Source: JAVEDQ01 sp963783105
Lineage (GTDB): Bacteria > Actinomycetota > Actinomycetes > Frankiales > Frankiaceae
Length of the DNA: 64,000 nucleotides
Direction: 5' to 3'
Assembly: GCA_963783105.1 (NCBI GenBank)
Contig: CAWAMI010000003.1
Coordinates: forward strand, 620,001 to 684,000
Shown: positions 8,418 to 16,353 of the stretch, piece after piece
Numbering within the stretch: position 1 is the first letter of the stretch
How the letters are laid out: every line of letters starts with the position of its first letter
Made by a program: the position numbers and the translations under genes
Notes under the pieces: generated by a model
Told to the model about the DNA's origin: nothing
The model's database searches: none
The model's input: the letters and a program-made list of their open reading frames with translations, nothing else

Positions 8418-10397
8418 TCATGGTACGTCCGCAGGCGTCGGCGGCGACAGCGGCACGCCGCCGGTACCGGACGCTTCCCCGGGCTGCGAGCGGAAGTCGG
8501 ACGCCGCCTCGATCGCGGCGGGGACGACGATCAGCAGCATCACGGCCGGCACGACGACGCCCGAGTCATTGACCGCGAAGCCGATCGTGCCCGCCACCAG
8601 CGCCGCGACCAGGCCGGCGCGCAGCCCCGGCCGGGCGACCATGGCCCGGCCGAGCGCCCGGGTGCCGGCCCAGCGCTCCCCGCGGGCGACGACGACGGCC
8701 AGCGCCACCATCAGCGGCGGAACGATGAGGTAGACGACGCTCTTGGTCAGCAACGCCCAGTTCGCGGCGGCCTTGCGGGACAGCGTCTCCCCCGCGTCTC
8801 CCTTCAGCAGGTCCGAGGCGAACCGGCCCAGGTGCGTCCGGCTCTCCGGCGCGCGGGCGAGGTCGGCGAGCGCGAACAGCACCAGCACGCCGACAGCCGC
8901 GAGCCCGGCGAGCAGGACGGTCCGCACCCGGATCCGCCGGCCCGCGACGGACAGGGCGAGCAGCCCGAACGCGGGCACCAGGGCGAGGACGCCGCCGACG
9001 TCGCTGCCGAACAACGGTGCCCCGTCGATGATCACGGCGCCGACCCCGACCGCGACGATCGCCAGCACCCGCCGGCGCCGGTCCCACTCGGCCGGCACGC
9101 CGCCGAGCGCGCCGCCGACCCACATGGCGGTCACCAGCACGGCCGCCGCGAACGCCCCGAAGGCCGGGTTGCCGAGGCCGGCGAACCGGCCGGCCACGAG
9201 GGCGCTGTAGCCGAGCACGCTGTGCAGCTGCAGCGGGGCGTCGAGCAGCACGTCGAGCGCCAGGACGACGGCGGTGAACACGCCGACGAAGGCGACCCGG
9301 CCCCGGCAGAGGAGCAGGATCGCGGCGTCGAGCGCGAGGATCAGCGGCCACAGCCCGAGCAGCCCCCACGTGTCGTAGGGGAAGACCCGGGCGAGGAACG
9401 TGGCGGCCGGGGCTGCGGCGACGATCCGGCAGTCCCACAGGGCGACCCGCCATGCCAGCCGGGCCCGGCCGCGCCAGCGCAGCAGGGCGGCCGCGCCCAG
9501 GGCGAGGACGAAGACGACGACCAGCGGGATGACGACGCCGACCACCGCGGTCGGCATGAAGCGCGCCCGCTGGTTCGCCTGGAGGTACTCGTCGAGGTCC
9601 GCGGGCGCGGGATTCCCGACCCGCCACGGCTCCCCGATCATCGAGGGCGGGACGGGACGGCCCATCGCGGCGAGGATCGTGGGGGCGACGTCGACGAGCT
9701 GCACGTACGGGACGCGACGGGTGCTGCCCGAGATGAGCTGCCCGCCGGAGAAGCCATCCCCGGCCGCCATGGCGACGTTCAGCGACCGCCCGTCCTCGCC
9801 GTCGCCCAGCCCGACGACGATCAGCAGCAAGGCCCGCGGCCGCCAGCGGCGCACGAGCGAGTCGGCGGCAGCGGCGTCCCGGGCGTCGAGCAGCACCACG
9901 GGGCAGTCGAGCCCGGTTCGGGCCTCGCCGCTACTCGAGGCCGCAGCCAGGTCCGGACCGCGGCCACCGTTGGTGGAGACGCAGTCCGGCGCCAGCCCGT
10001 CGGCCAGCGCCCCGACGCGGGCGCCCGTCCGAGCCGGCGACGTCTGACGTTGCGCGACCGCGACCCCCGGGTCCCTGGCGGGATAGGACGCGTCCCGGTC
10101 GGGTAGGTCGTGGGCGCGCGCCCGGTTGCCGGCCGACAGCGTGGCCCAGGCGTCGAGCGTGCTGGTCGCCTCGTCGGCACCCCGGCCGGCCAGCAGACCC
10201 GTGGACGACGTACGGGCCAGGTCGTCGAGTGCTTGCACGCGAGGGCCGATCTGGTCCCACGTCAGGCCGTCGACGCCCACGACGACGACCGGGTGCTCGG
10301 CGCTGGGCCGCAGCACGGGGGTGACCGCGTTCGCCGGCGGCACCGCGAGCACCAGCGACGCCACCACGATCAGCGCCGCGAGCAGCCGTCGGATCAT
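8418..10397 (-). CDS. Exported alkaline-phosphatase-fold domain fused to polytopic membrane domain
   Basis: A 659-residue protein starting at ATG 10397, which overlaps the stop of the GT4 gene in a TGATG junction. A signal peptide (residues 1-24, cleavage after ANA) precedes an extracytoplasmic domain with alkaline-phosphatase/phosphodiesterase-like features: VVVVGVDGLTWDQIG near the start and PYVQLVDVAPTILAAMGRPVPPSMIG near its end. The usual central metal ligands are not obvious, so activity is uncertain. From about residue 285 there are roughly ten transmembrane helices. Its place at the end of a coupled cluster with a GT4 enzyme, MurJ-type flippase and MraY/WecA-like transferase suggests it handles a lipid-linked or surface glycan; that is inference. 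Confidence 0.75.
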   Translation of the reverse strand: MIRRLLAALIVVASLVLAVPPANAVTPVLRPSAEHPVVVVGVDGLTWDQIGPRVQALDDLARTSSTGLLAGRGADEATSTLDAWATLSAGNRARAHDLPDRDASYPARDPGVAVAQRQTSPARTGARVGALADGLAPDCVSTNGGRGPDLAAASSSGEARTGLDCPVVLLDARDAAAADSLVRRWRPRALLLIVVGLGDGEDGRSLNVAMAAGDGFSGGQLISGSTRRVPYVQLVDVAPTILAAMGRPVPPSMIGEPWRVGNPAPADLDEYLQANQRARFMPTAVVGVVIPLVVVFVLALGAAALLRWRGRARLAWRVALWDCRIVAAAPAATFLARVFPYDTWGLLGLWPLILALDAAILLLCRGRVAFVGVFTAVVLALDVLLDAPLQLHSVLGYSALVAGRFAGLGNPAFGAFAAAVLVTAMWVGGALGGVPAEWDRRRRVLAIVAVGVGAVIIDGAPLFGSDVGGVLALVPAFGLLALSVAGRRIRVRTVLLAGLAAVGVLVLFALADLARAPESRTHLGRFASDLLKGDAGETLSRKAAANWALLTKSVVYLIVPPLMVALAVVVARGERWAGTRALGRAMVARPGLRAGLVAALVAGTIGFAVNDSGVVVPAVMLLIVVPAAIEAASDFRSQPGEASGTGGVPLSPPTPADVP

Positions 10398-11449
10398 CAC
10401 GCGTCCTGCCCGAATGGATCGCCCGCCAGCTCGAGGTAGACGGCGAGGACGTTCTCGACGGTGCGCTGCGCGTCCGGCCACTGCTCGGCCCGGATCCGCG
10501 CACGCCCGGCCAGCGCCGCCCGCTCGGCGGGGTCGTCGAGAAGCCGCTGCAGCGCCGTCGCCAGCGCCGACGGGTCCTCGGCGGGGACGAGAACGGCCGG
10601 CGCCGGGTCGGCGTCCCCGACCAGCGCGGGGATGCCGCCGGCGGCGGTCGTGACCAGCGGCCGGCCGGCGAGCAGGGCCTCGTGCGCGGCGAGCGGGCTG
10701 CCCTCCCAGCGGGACGGCAGGACGACGACGTCTGCGGCGGCGAGCAGGTCGGCCACGTCGTCCCGGGCGCCGAGCAGACGCAGCGGCGGGCCCAGCGAAT
10801 CGCGCTGCGGGCCCTCCCCGGCGATGGCGACGACGACGTCCCCGGGCAGGGCCTGGGCCGCCTCCTGCAGCACGTCGAGGCCCTTCTGCGGGTGCAGTCG
10901 GGCGACGGCGAGCACGAGCCGAGTGCCGGGGTCGAGCCCGAGGTCGGCACGGGTCTGCTCCGACGTCCGCCCTGAGCCGGAGCGCCGTGCGGCGCCGACC
11001 GGGGCGAGCCGGGGCCGCCCGCCGAGCCGTCGCACGTGCTCGACCAGGTCCGGCGACACGCACAGCGACACCGCGGCCCGGCGGGCGACGAACCGCTGGG
11101 CGAGCGTCCCGAGCCGGCCGCCGGTGCCGATGAGGTTGTGCCAGGTCACGACGAGCGGCACGCGGCGACCGAGCAGCGCCACGGCTGCGACGAGGCCCGC
11201 CCGCACCCCGTGCGCGTGGACGATCGCGGCCCCGCGGCTCGCCCTCCGCAGCGCACGCAGCGTCAGGCCGGCGACGGCCTCTCCCGCGGGAGGAAACCGC
11301 TCGAGCGTCTCGGCGGGACCGACGGTCCGGACCTCGTAGCCGGCGGCGGCGAGGAATTGCCCCAGGGCCTGCACGTGCCGGCCGATGCCGCCGGTCGACG
11401 GCCCGAGCGCCAGCACGATCGTCATCGGGGCACGGGTAGCGGGCGTCAC
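10397..11449 (-). CDS. GT4-family glycosyltransferase
   Basis: A 350-residue GT-B fold retaining glycosyltransferase. The N-terminal acceptor domain begins TIVLALGPSTGGIGRHV, the glycine-rich loop of this family, and contains VVTWHNLIGTGGRLG. The C-terminal nucleotide-sugar domain carries LVLAVARLHPQKGLDVLQ and the E-x7-E region WEGSPLAAHEALLAGRPLV. I chose GTG 11449 because it overlaps the MurJ stop as GTGA; an internal ATG at 11425 would give 342 aa. The stop overlaps the start of the phosphatase-like gene. Donor and acceptor cannot be read from sequence; the neighbouring flippase and polyprenyl-phosphate transferase suggest a lipid-linked acceptor. Confidence 0.88.
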   Translation of the reverse strand: MTPATRAPMTIVLALGPSTGGIGRHVQALGQFLAAAGYEVRTVGPAETLERFPPAGEAVAGLTLRALRRASRGAAIVHAHGVRAGLVAAVALLGRRVPLVVTWHNLIGTGGRLGTLAQRFVARRAAVSLCVSPDLVEHVRRLGGRPRLAPVGAARRSGSGRTSEQTRADLGLDPGTRLVLAVARLHPQKGLDVLQEAAQALPGDVVVAIAGEGPQRDSLGPPLRLLGARDDVADLLAAADVVVLPSRWEGSPLAAHEALLAGRPLVTTAAGGIPALVGDADPAPAVLVPAEDPSALATALQRLLDDPAERAALAGRARIRAEQWPDAQRTVENVLAVYLELAGDPFGQDA

Positions 11450-13032
11450 CGCCGGGCCAGCTTTCGCAGCTCGTCGCGGTCGAGGGCGGCGAGCACGCCC
11501 ACGATGCCCAGCCCACCGAGCGCCGCGGCGAGCACCAGGGCGGGCAGCGACCGGTTGACAAGCGCCCCGCCGAGCGTCCCGAGCGTGGCGCCGACGGCCG
11601 CGGCCGCGAGCCCGATGGCGGACGCCCGCCCGAGCCCCTCGACCGAGCGCGGACCCGCTTCCCGGCGGAGCGCGAACAGCAGGGCGACCCCGGCCACCGT
11701 CATACCGACGGCGTTCCCGGCACCGAGCGCCGCGCCCCGCCACCCGTCCGGCGCGAGGAGGACGAAGCCGAGGTCGGCGAGGATCACGCACGCCCAGCCG
11801 GTGCTCGCGGCGACCGCGGCGGCCCGGCTGCGGCTCCGGGCGTACAGCGCACGGGTCGCGAAGGCCAGCACGGCGTAGCCCGGCAGGCCGGGAGCGAACG
11901 TCAGCACCGCGCGGTGCAGCTCGTCGACGCCGGCCCCCGGAGCTGCCGACAGCAGCAGGCGCGCCAGCGGGGACGCGACCGCGAGCAGCGCGCCGGCGCC
12001 CGCGAACCCGCTGAGCAGCACCAGCCGGAGGCCGCCGCGGGCGGTGGCCGCGAACGCGTCCTCGTCGCCACGGGAGGTGAGCGCCGACAGCTCGGGAAAG
12101 GCGCTGGTCGCGATCGGCACGGCGAGGACGGCCCACGGCAGCAGGAACACCGCGGTGCCGAGGGTGAAGACGACGACGGCGCCGCGTTCCCCCGCCGCGA
12201 GCCGCAGCGCGACGAACACCGAGATCTGCTGGGCGACGACCGCGACCACACCCGCGATCGCGAGGCGGCGGACCCGGGCGGCCGCACCGGCCGGGAAGTG
12301 CAGCGACAGCCGGGGCAGCCATCCGATCCGGCGGGCGAGCACCGGTACCGCGACGGTGGCGGTCAGCGCCACCACCCCGAGGGTGGTGCCGACGGACAGG
12401 ATGAGCTCGCCGGTGCGGGTCACCGTGTCGATCTCCCGCCCGCTGCTGCTGGCGGCGAAGGTCAGGTAGGCGCCGATGACGACCACGCTGGACAGCAGCG
12501 GCGCGAGCGCCGCCGCGAGGAACCGCCGGTTGGCCTGCAGCATGCCGGTGCAGACGATGCCGACGCCGTAGAGCACGATCTGCGGCGCGAACACCGCCAG
12601 CAGGCGCGAGCCGACCTCGACCTGAGCCGCCGAGGAGGGCGACCCGCCGAGCAGCAGCTCGGCCAGCGGACGCCGGAACACGATGCCGAGCAGCGCCAGC
12701 GGCGTGAGGACGACGACGACCCAGCTCAGCAGCGCCCCTGCGGTGCGCCGGGCCGTCTCGGCGTCCACGCCGGCGAGGACCGGGACGACGAGGCTCGCGA
12801 GCGCGCCGCCGGCGACGATCTCGTAGACGACGTTGGGCAGCGTGTTGGTGGCGGTGTAGGTGTCGCCGAGGAAGGTCGTGCCGAGCACCCGGCCGAGCAC
12901 CGCCGTGCGGAGGAAGCCGACGAGCCGGGCCACCACCGTCACCGAGGCCACCAGCGCGGCGGCCCGGACGACGTTGGTCGCGAGGCTGGCGCGCTGGTTG
13001 GTCGCGACGCTGGTGGGCGGCTGGTCGCTCAC
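11446..13032 (-). CDS. MurJ/MviN-family (MOP superfamily) flippase
   Basis: A 528-residue polytopic protein with 13-14 hydrophobic helices and the MurJ-type N-terminus: VVARLVGFLRTAVLGRVLGTTFLGDTYTATNTLPNVVYEIVAGGALASLVVPV. MurJ proteins flip lipid II or related polyprenyl-diphosphate sugars across the cytoplasmic membrane. It starts with GTG 13032, 4 bp after the MraY/WecA-like stop, and its stop overlaps the GT4 start. Actinobacteria usually carry the main murJ near the chromosomal origin, so this copy may be a paralogue dedicated to a different lipid-linked glycan. Whether it is the sole MurJ here cannot be judged from this window. Confidence 0.88.
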   Translation of the reverse strand: MSDQPPTSVATNQRASLATNVVRAAALVASVTVVARLVGFLRTAVLGRVLGTTFLGDTYTATNTLPNVVYEIVAGGALASLVVPVLAGVDAETARRTAGALLSWVVVVLTPLALLGIVFRRPLAELLLGGSPSSAAQVEVGSRLLAVFAPQIVLYGVGIVCTGMLQANRRFLAAALAPLLSSVVVIGAYLTFAASSSGREIDTVTRTGELILSVGTTLGVVALTATVAVPVLARRIGWLPRLSLHFPAGAAARVRRLAIAGVVAVVAQQISVFVALRLAAGERGAVVVFTLGTAVFLLPWAVLAVPIATSAFPELSALTSRGDEDAFAATARGGLRLVLLSGFAGAGALLAVASPLARLLLSAAPGAGVDELHRAVLTFAPGLPGYAVLAFATRALYARSRSRAAAVAASTGWACVILADLGFVLLAPDGWRGAALGAGNAVGMTVAGVALLFALRREAGPRSVEGLGRASAIGLAAAAVGATLGTLGGALVNRSLPALVLAAALGGLGIVGVLAALDRDELRKLARR

Positions 13033-13036
13033 AGCG

Positions 13037-13918
13037 TCACCCCGCCGAACCCGGTGCCGACCGGCGTCCGAGGCGGTCCAGCCAGGCCAGCGGCGGAGTG
13101 CGGTCGATGACGGCGCTGAAGCTGACTCGCTCGCTCGCGGCGGTCAGAGCGAGGACGCCGGCCAGCACCGTGGCGCGCACCCCGCGGGGCGCGCCGACCA
13201 CCAGCGGCAGGGCGAGCAGCGCGCCGGCCGCGTTCGCGCCCGCGTCGCCCAGCATCGTGCGCTCGTCGAGATCGGCGGGCAGGGCGGCCAGTGCTGCCCC
13301 TGCGAGCCCGGCGGCGGAACGCCGGGCATCCGGGGCCGTCAGGCCGAGGACCTCACCGCCGGCCGCGAGGGCGACCACCTTGAGTGCCCGACCCGGCCGG
13401 AGGTCCAACAGGTTGACGAGATTGGCCGTGGAGGCGAGCAGCAGCGCGTCGAGCACCGGATCGAGCCGGCGGCGGCCGGCCTGCCGGCCACCCGCGCGAC
13501 TGAGCGCCACGGCGAGGGCGGTCCCGCCGATGCCGAGCACCTTGACCGTGCCGCTCGACAACCGCCCGGCCCGCAGCGCGGCGACGTGGCCGTGGAACCC
13601 CTTGTCGCGGAGCTGCTCCGGCCGGGCGCCGACCACGTCGTCGTAGCGGCCCGCCAGCACGGAGCCGGCCGCGAGCACCGCGGCGGAGGGGCCGGCAACA
13701 GCGGAGCCGCCGGCAGCGGCGGCAGCGGCGGCAGTGCCGACGACGGAGCCGGCCGCGACCAGCGGCCCCGCGGCCAGCGTCACCGGACCCCCACGGAAGT
13801 TGGTCGTCCGCCACGCGGCGAGGGCGTCAGGTCGCAGGCGATCGAGGACGGCCTGACCCGCCGTCACCACGCCGGCCGCCGTCAGGGCAGCCGCGAGCGG
13901 CGTGAACCGCCCGCTCAC
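13037..13918 (-). CDS. MraY/WecA-like polyprenyl-phosphate sugar-1-phosphate transferase, divergent
   Basis: A 293-residue membrane protein of the MraY/WecA (glycosyltransferase 4) superfamily. Visible family features are the Asp-Asp pair (RYDDVVG, D93-D94), the loop with KVLGIGG after SSGT, the membrane-edge motif NLVNLLDLRPGR (N166, N169, D172) and the Mg-binding Asp in TMLGDAGAN (D225). The usual NxxNxxDGxxGL reads NLVNLLDLRPGR, and no HHH/HxE loop is seen, so substrate choice probably differs from MraY and WecA. The start is GTG 13918, overlapping the SteB stop as GTGA; the frame is open upstream but non-conserved. Expected role: first sugar-phosphate transfer to a polyprenyl carrier. Confidence 0.8.
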   Translation of the reverse strand: MSGRFTPLAAALTAAGVVTAGQAVLDRLRPDALAAWRTTNFRGGPVTLAAGPLVAAGSVVGTAAAAAAAGGSAVAGPSAAVLAAGSVLAGRYDDVVGARPEQLRDKGFHGHVAALRAGRLSSGTVKVLGIGGTALAVALSRAGGRQAGRRRLDPVLDALLLASTANLVNLLDLRPGRALKVVALAAGGEVLGLTAPDARRSAAGLAGAALAALPADLDERTMLGDAGANAAGALLALPLVVGAPRGVRATVLAGVLALTAASERVSFSAVIDRTPPLAWLDRLGRRSAPGSAG

Positions 13919-14865
13919 CGTGCGTTCGGTGTGGGCGTGGGCAGCGGCGCGCTGCTGCCGGGCCCGGAGCCGTACTGGCCGGCGGTCCCTGCCAGCTCGG
14001 ACCGGGCCGTCTTGACCAGTCCGACGCGACCCCACGGCGTGTCCACCGAGTCCTGGGTCGACACCCGCGAGGGCAGGTTGTCCGCGCTGCGCACCGCACC
14101 GAGCGCACCCGACGCAGCGGCCTCCTGCGAGCCACCGACCACCGTCCCGTCGTCCCGGGAGTCGAGCGAGCCGGCGAGCGCCACCACCTGCGGAGTGAGG
14201 ACGTCCTTGTCCGGAGGCGGGTCCGGCGGGTCCCCGACGAGCAGGACCGCGAGGTCCCCGGGACCGTCCTGCTGCTCCACCGAGATCAGGTTGGTCGAAC
14301 GCCAGGCGTCCAACGCCCGCTGCTCCGCCGCGATCGCGGCCGGGGTACCGAGGCCGTCGCCGGTTCCGACGAGCGTCACGGCCAGCGCCTCGGCGACCCT
14401 TTCCTCCGGCGCGGCGTCGGCCTCCAGCGTCACACCCTGCCGTCGAGCTGCGTCGGTGGCGACGGCACCGATCTCGGGCTGGCGGTTCACGTCGGCGAAT
14501 GCGTCGCCGAGGCGGATGCGGGTCGTCACGACGGCGCCGGCCTGCTCGAGCACGGTGGCCACGTTGGAGCGCACGTCGGCCGCGACCCCCGGACCGCTGA
14601 TCAGGGTCACCCGGCGCCCGGCCAGCTGCCCGGCAACCTCCTGCGGCGTCACGGCCGTGACGAAGGCGGACGCGGCGGCGAGCTGGCGCTGCTGGTCGCC
14701 GATCGTCTGCTCGCGCGCCCGCTTGTCGGCGGCGAGGCCGTCGACGCGCTGGCGCAGGTCGTCGACGATCACCCCGTTCAGCGCGGTGGTGCCGACGACG
14801 ATGCCGACCGCCAGCGCGAGGAACACCGAGATGATCGAGACCAGGTGGTAGCGGAAGTCGATCAC
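13915..14865 (-). CDS. SteB / MctB family membrane-anchored protein
   Basis: A 316-residue homologue of M. tuberculosis Rv1698 (MctB, reported in copper handling) and corynebacterial SteB (cell separation). The diagnostic N-terminus MIDFRYHLVSIISVFLALAVGIVVGTT gives one membrane helix (about 8-27), followed by a coiled coil (about 33-68, DDLRQRVDGLAADKRAREQ) and a periplasmic alpha/beta domain with LISGPGV. The C-terminus is Pro/Ser-rich and low complexity. It sits 82 bp after steA, the pairing seen in other actinobacteria, and its stop overlaps the MraY/WecA-like start. Family assignment is firm; copper versus cell-separation role is not settled by sequence. Confidence 0.88.
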   Translation of the reverse strand: MIDFRYHLVSIISVFLALAVGIVVGTTALNGVIVDDLRQRVDGLAADKRAREQTIGDQQRQLAAASAFVTAVTPQEVAGQLAGRRVTLISGPGVAADVRSNVATVLEQAGAVVTTRIRLGDAFADVNRQPEIGAVATDAARRQGVTLEADAAPEERVAEALAVTLVGTGDGLGTPAAIAAEQRALDAWRSTNLISVEQQDGPGDLAVLLVGDPPDPPPDKDVLTPQVVALAGSLDSRDDGTVVGGSQEAAASGALGAVRSADNLPSRVSTQDSVDTPWGRVGLVKTARSELAGTAGQYGSGPGSSAPLPTPTPNAR

Positions 14866-14947
14866 GTAAGCCGCGAGCCTCCTCCGCCGGGCGCCGGGGA
14901 CCGGAAGCGGATCACGAGGTCGGGGCGCGTCTCGAGGTCGGCCCGGA

Positions 14948-16132
14948 TCACGAGGTCAGCCCGGACAGCCAGAAGGTGAAGTCGTGCCACTTGTCGTTGA
15001 GCAGCGCGATGTAGGCCCGCCCCGCCGCCGACAGGGTGATCGCCACGACCAGCGTCACCAGCGTCGCGAGCACCAGCAGCACCAGCGACGACGTCCGGAT
15101 CCGCGAGTGGTACAGCCGGCTCACGCCCTTGGCGTCGACGAGCTTGCTGCCGACCCGCAGCCGGGTCAGGAACGTGCTCGCCATCCCCGCCCGACCCTTG
15201 TCCAGGAACTCCTCCAGGGTGGCGTGCGTGCCGACGGCGACGATCAGGGTGGCGGCGTGCTCGTCGGCCAGCAGCATCGCCGCGTCCTCGCTGGTGCCCG
15301 CCGCAGGGAACACGACGGCCGGCACGCCCAGGCCCTCGACCCGGGCCAGACCGGGGGCGCGTCCGTCCGGATACGCGTGCACGACCACCTCGGCGCCGCA
15401 GCGCAACACGTCATCGGAGATGGAGTCCATGTCGCCGAGGATCAGGTCCGGCGTGTACCCCTCCTCCTTGAGCGCATCGGCCCCGCCGTCGACGCCGATC
15501 AGCACCGGCCGGTACTCGCGGATGTAGGGGCGCAGCGACGCGAGGTCCTGCTTGTAGTCGTAGCCCCGGACGACGATGAGCACGTGCCGACCTGTCATCG
15601 AGGTGGACAGCCGGGGCACCCCGACCCCCTCGAGCAGGAGGTCGCGCTCCCGCTTGAGGTACTCCATCGTGTTGTCGGCGAAGTCCTCGAGCTGCTCGGC
15701 CAGCCCGGCCCGCGCCTCGGCCATCGCGGCCTGCACGATCTGCTCGGTCATCAGCGTGCCGGAGCCGACGACCTCGCCGTCGATGATCAGCTTCTCGCCG
15801 TCGACGGTGACCGCCTGCCCCTCCCGCAGCACGTCGAACAGCTCCCGGTCGGCCCGGTCGAGCACGACGACGCCCGCGGCGAGGAGGATCTCGGGCCCGA
15901 GGTTGGGGTAGCGGCCGGAGATGCTCGGGGCCACGTTGATCACGACGGCCGCGCCCCGTGCCACCAATGCCTCGGCGCTCACCCGGTCGATGTCGACGTG
16001 GTCGATGACCGCGATCTCCCCCGACTGGAGCCGCTTCGTCAGGTTCTTGGTCCGGCGGTCGATCCGGACGGTGCGGGGACCGGTGGCCATCGCGGGACCG
16101 GCGCGAAGCGTGCGACGGGTGGCGAGCCTCAT
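14948..16132 (-). CDS. steA: SteA family cell-separation protein (Rv1697-like)
   Basis: A 394-residue SteA homologue. The N-terminal domain has the conserved stretch INVAPSISGRYPNLGPEILL; the middle resembles the thiamin pyrophosphokinase fold (GVDGGADALKEEGYTPDLILGDMDS); one membrane helix lies near the C-terminus (about 350-375, SLVLLVLATLVTLVVAITLS). In Corynebacterium, SteA acts with SteB at the septum to promote daughter-cell separation. Start ATG 16132 (MRLATRRTLRAG) matches the family N-terminus; upstream in-frame Met codons would add non-conserved sequence. The 221 bp between this start and the recN stop (16133-16353) hold no gene I can support and probably carry the promoter for the steA-pyrG cluster. 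Confidence 0.88.
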   Translation of the reverse strand: MRLATRRTLRAGPAMATGPRTVRIDRRTKNLTKRLQSGEIAVIDHVDIDRVSAEALVARGAAVVINVAPSISGRYPNLGPEILLAAGVVVLDRADRELFDVLREGQAVTVDGEKLIIDGEVVGSGTLMTEQIVQAAMAEARAGLAEQLEDFADNTMEYLKRERDLLLEGVGVPRLSTSMTGRHVLIVVRGYDYKQDLASLRPYIREYRPVLIGVDGGADALKEEGYTPDLILGDMDSISDDVLRCGAEVVVHAYPDGRAPGLARVEGLGVPAVVFPAAGTSEDAAMLLADEHAATLIVAVGTHATLEEFLDKGRAGMASTFLTRLRVGSKLVDAKGVSRLYHSRIRTSSLVLLVLATLVTLVVAITLSAAGRAYIALLNDKWHDFTFWLSGLTS

Positions 16133-16353
16133 CGCTCTTCCGCTACCGCGCGCCGCCATCTCGCCCCCACGTTCCGCCGGCGCTCGCCGTCGAGCCGCCG
16201 GGACATCTCCCCATGGTCCCATCCGAGCCTGGGACCGGGTCCGCTCGCCACGCACCGCAATCGAATTGCGGCTTCCCCGCGGCGCAACTCACCCAGCGTG
16301 CCCGACGACGACGGACTTGGCGTCCGGTGACCGACTGGGTGTCGAACGAGGGA

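Noticed and set aside
11446..14851. Long plus-strand frames antisense to the MurJ and MraY-like genes
   Set aside because: Composition is typical of antisense shadows and the minus-strand genes have clear family motifs and coupled starts.
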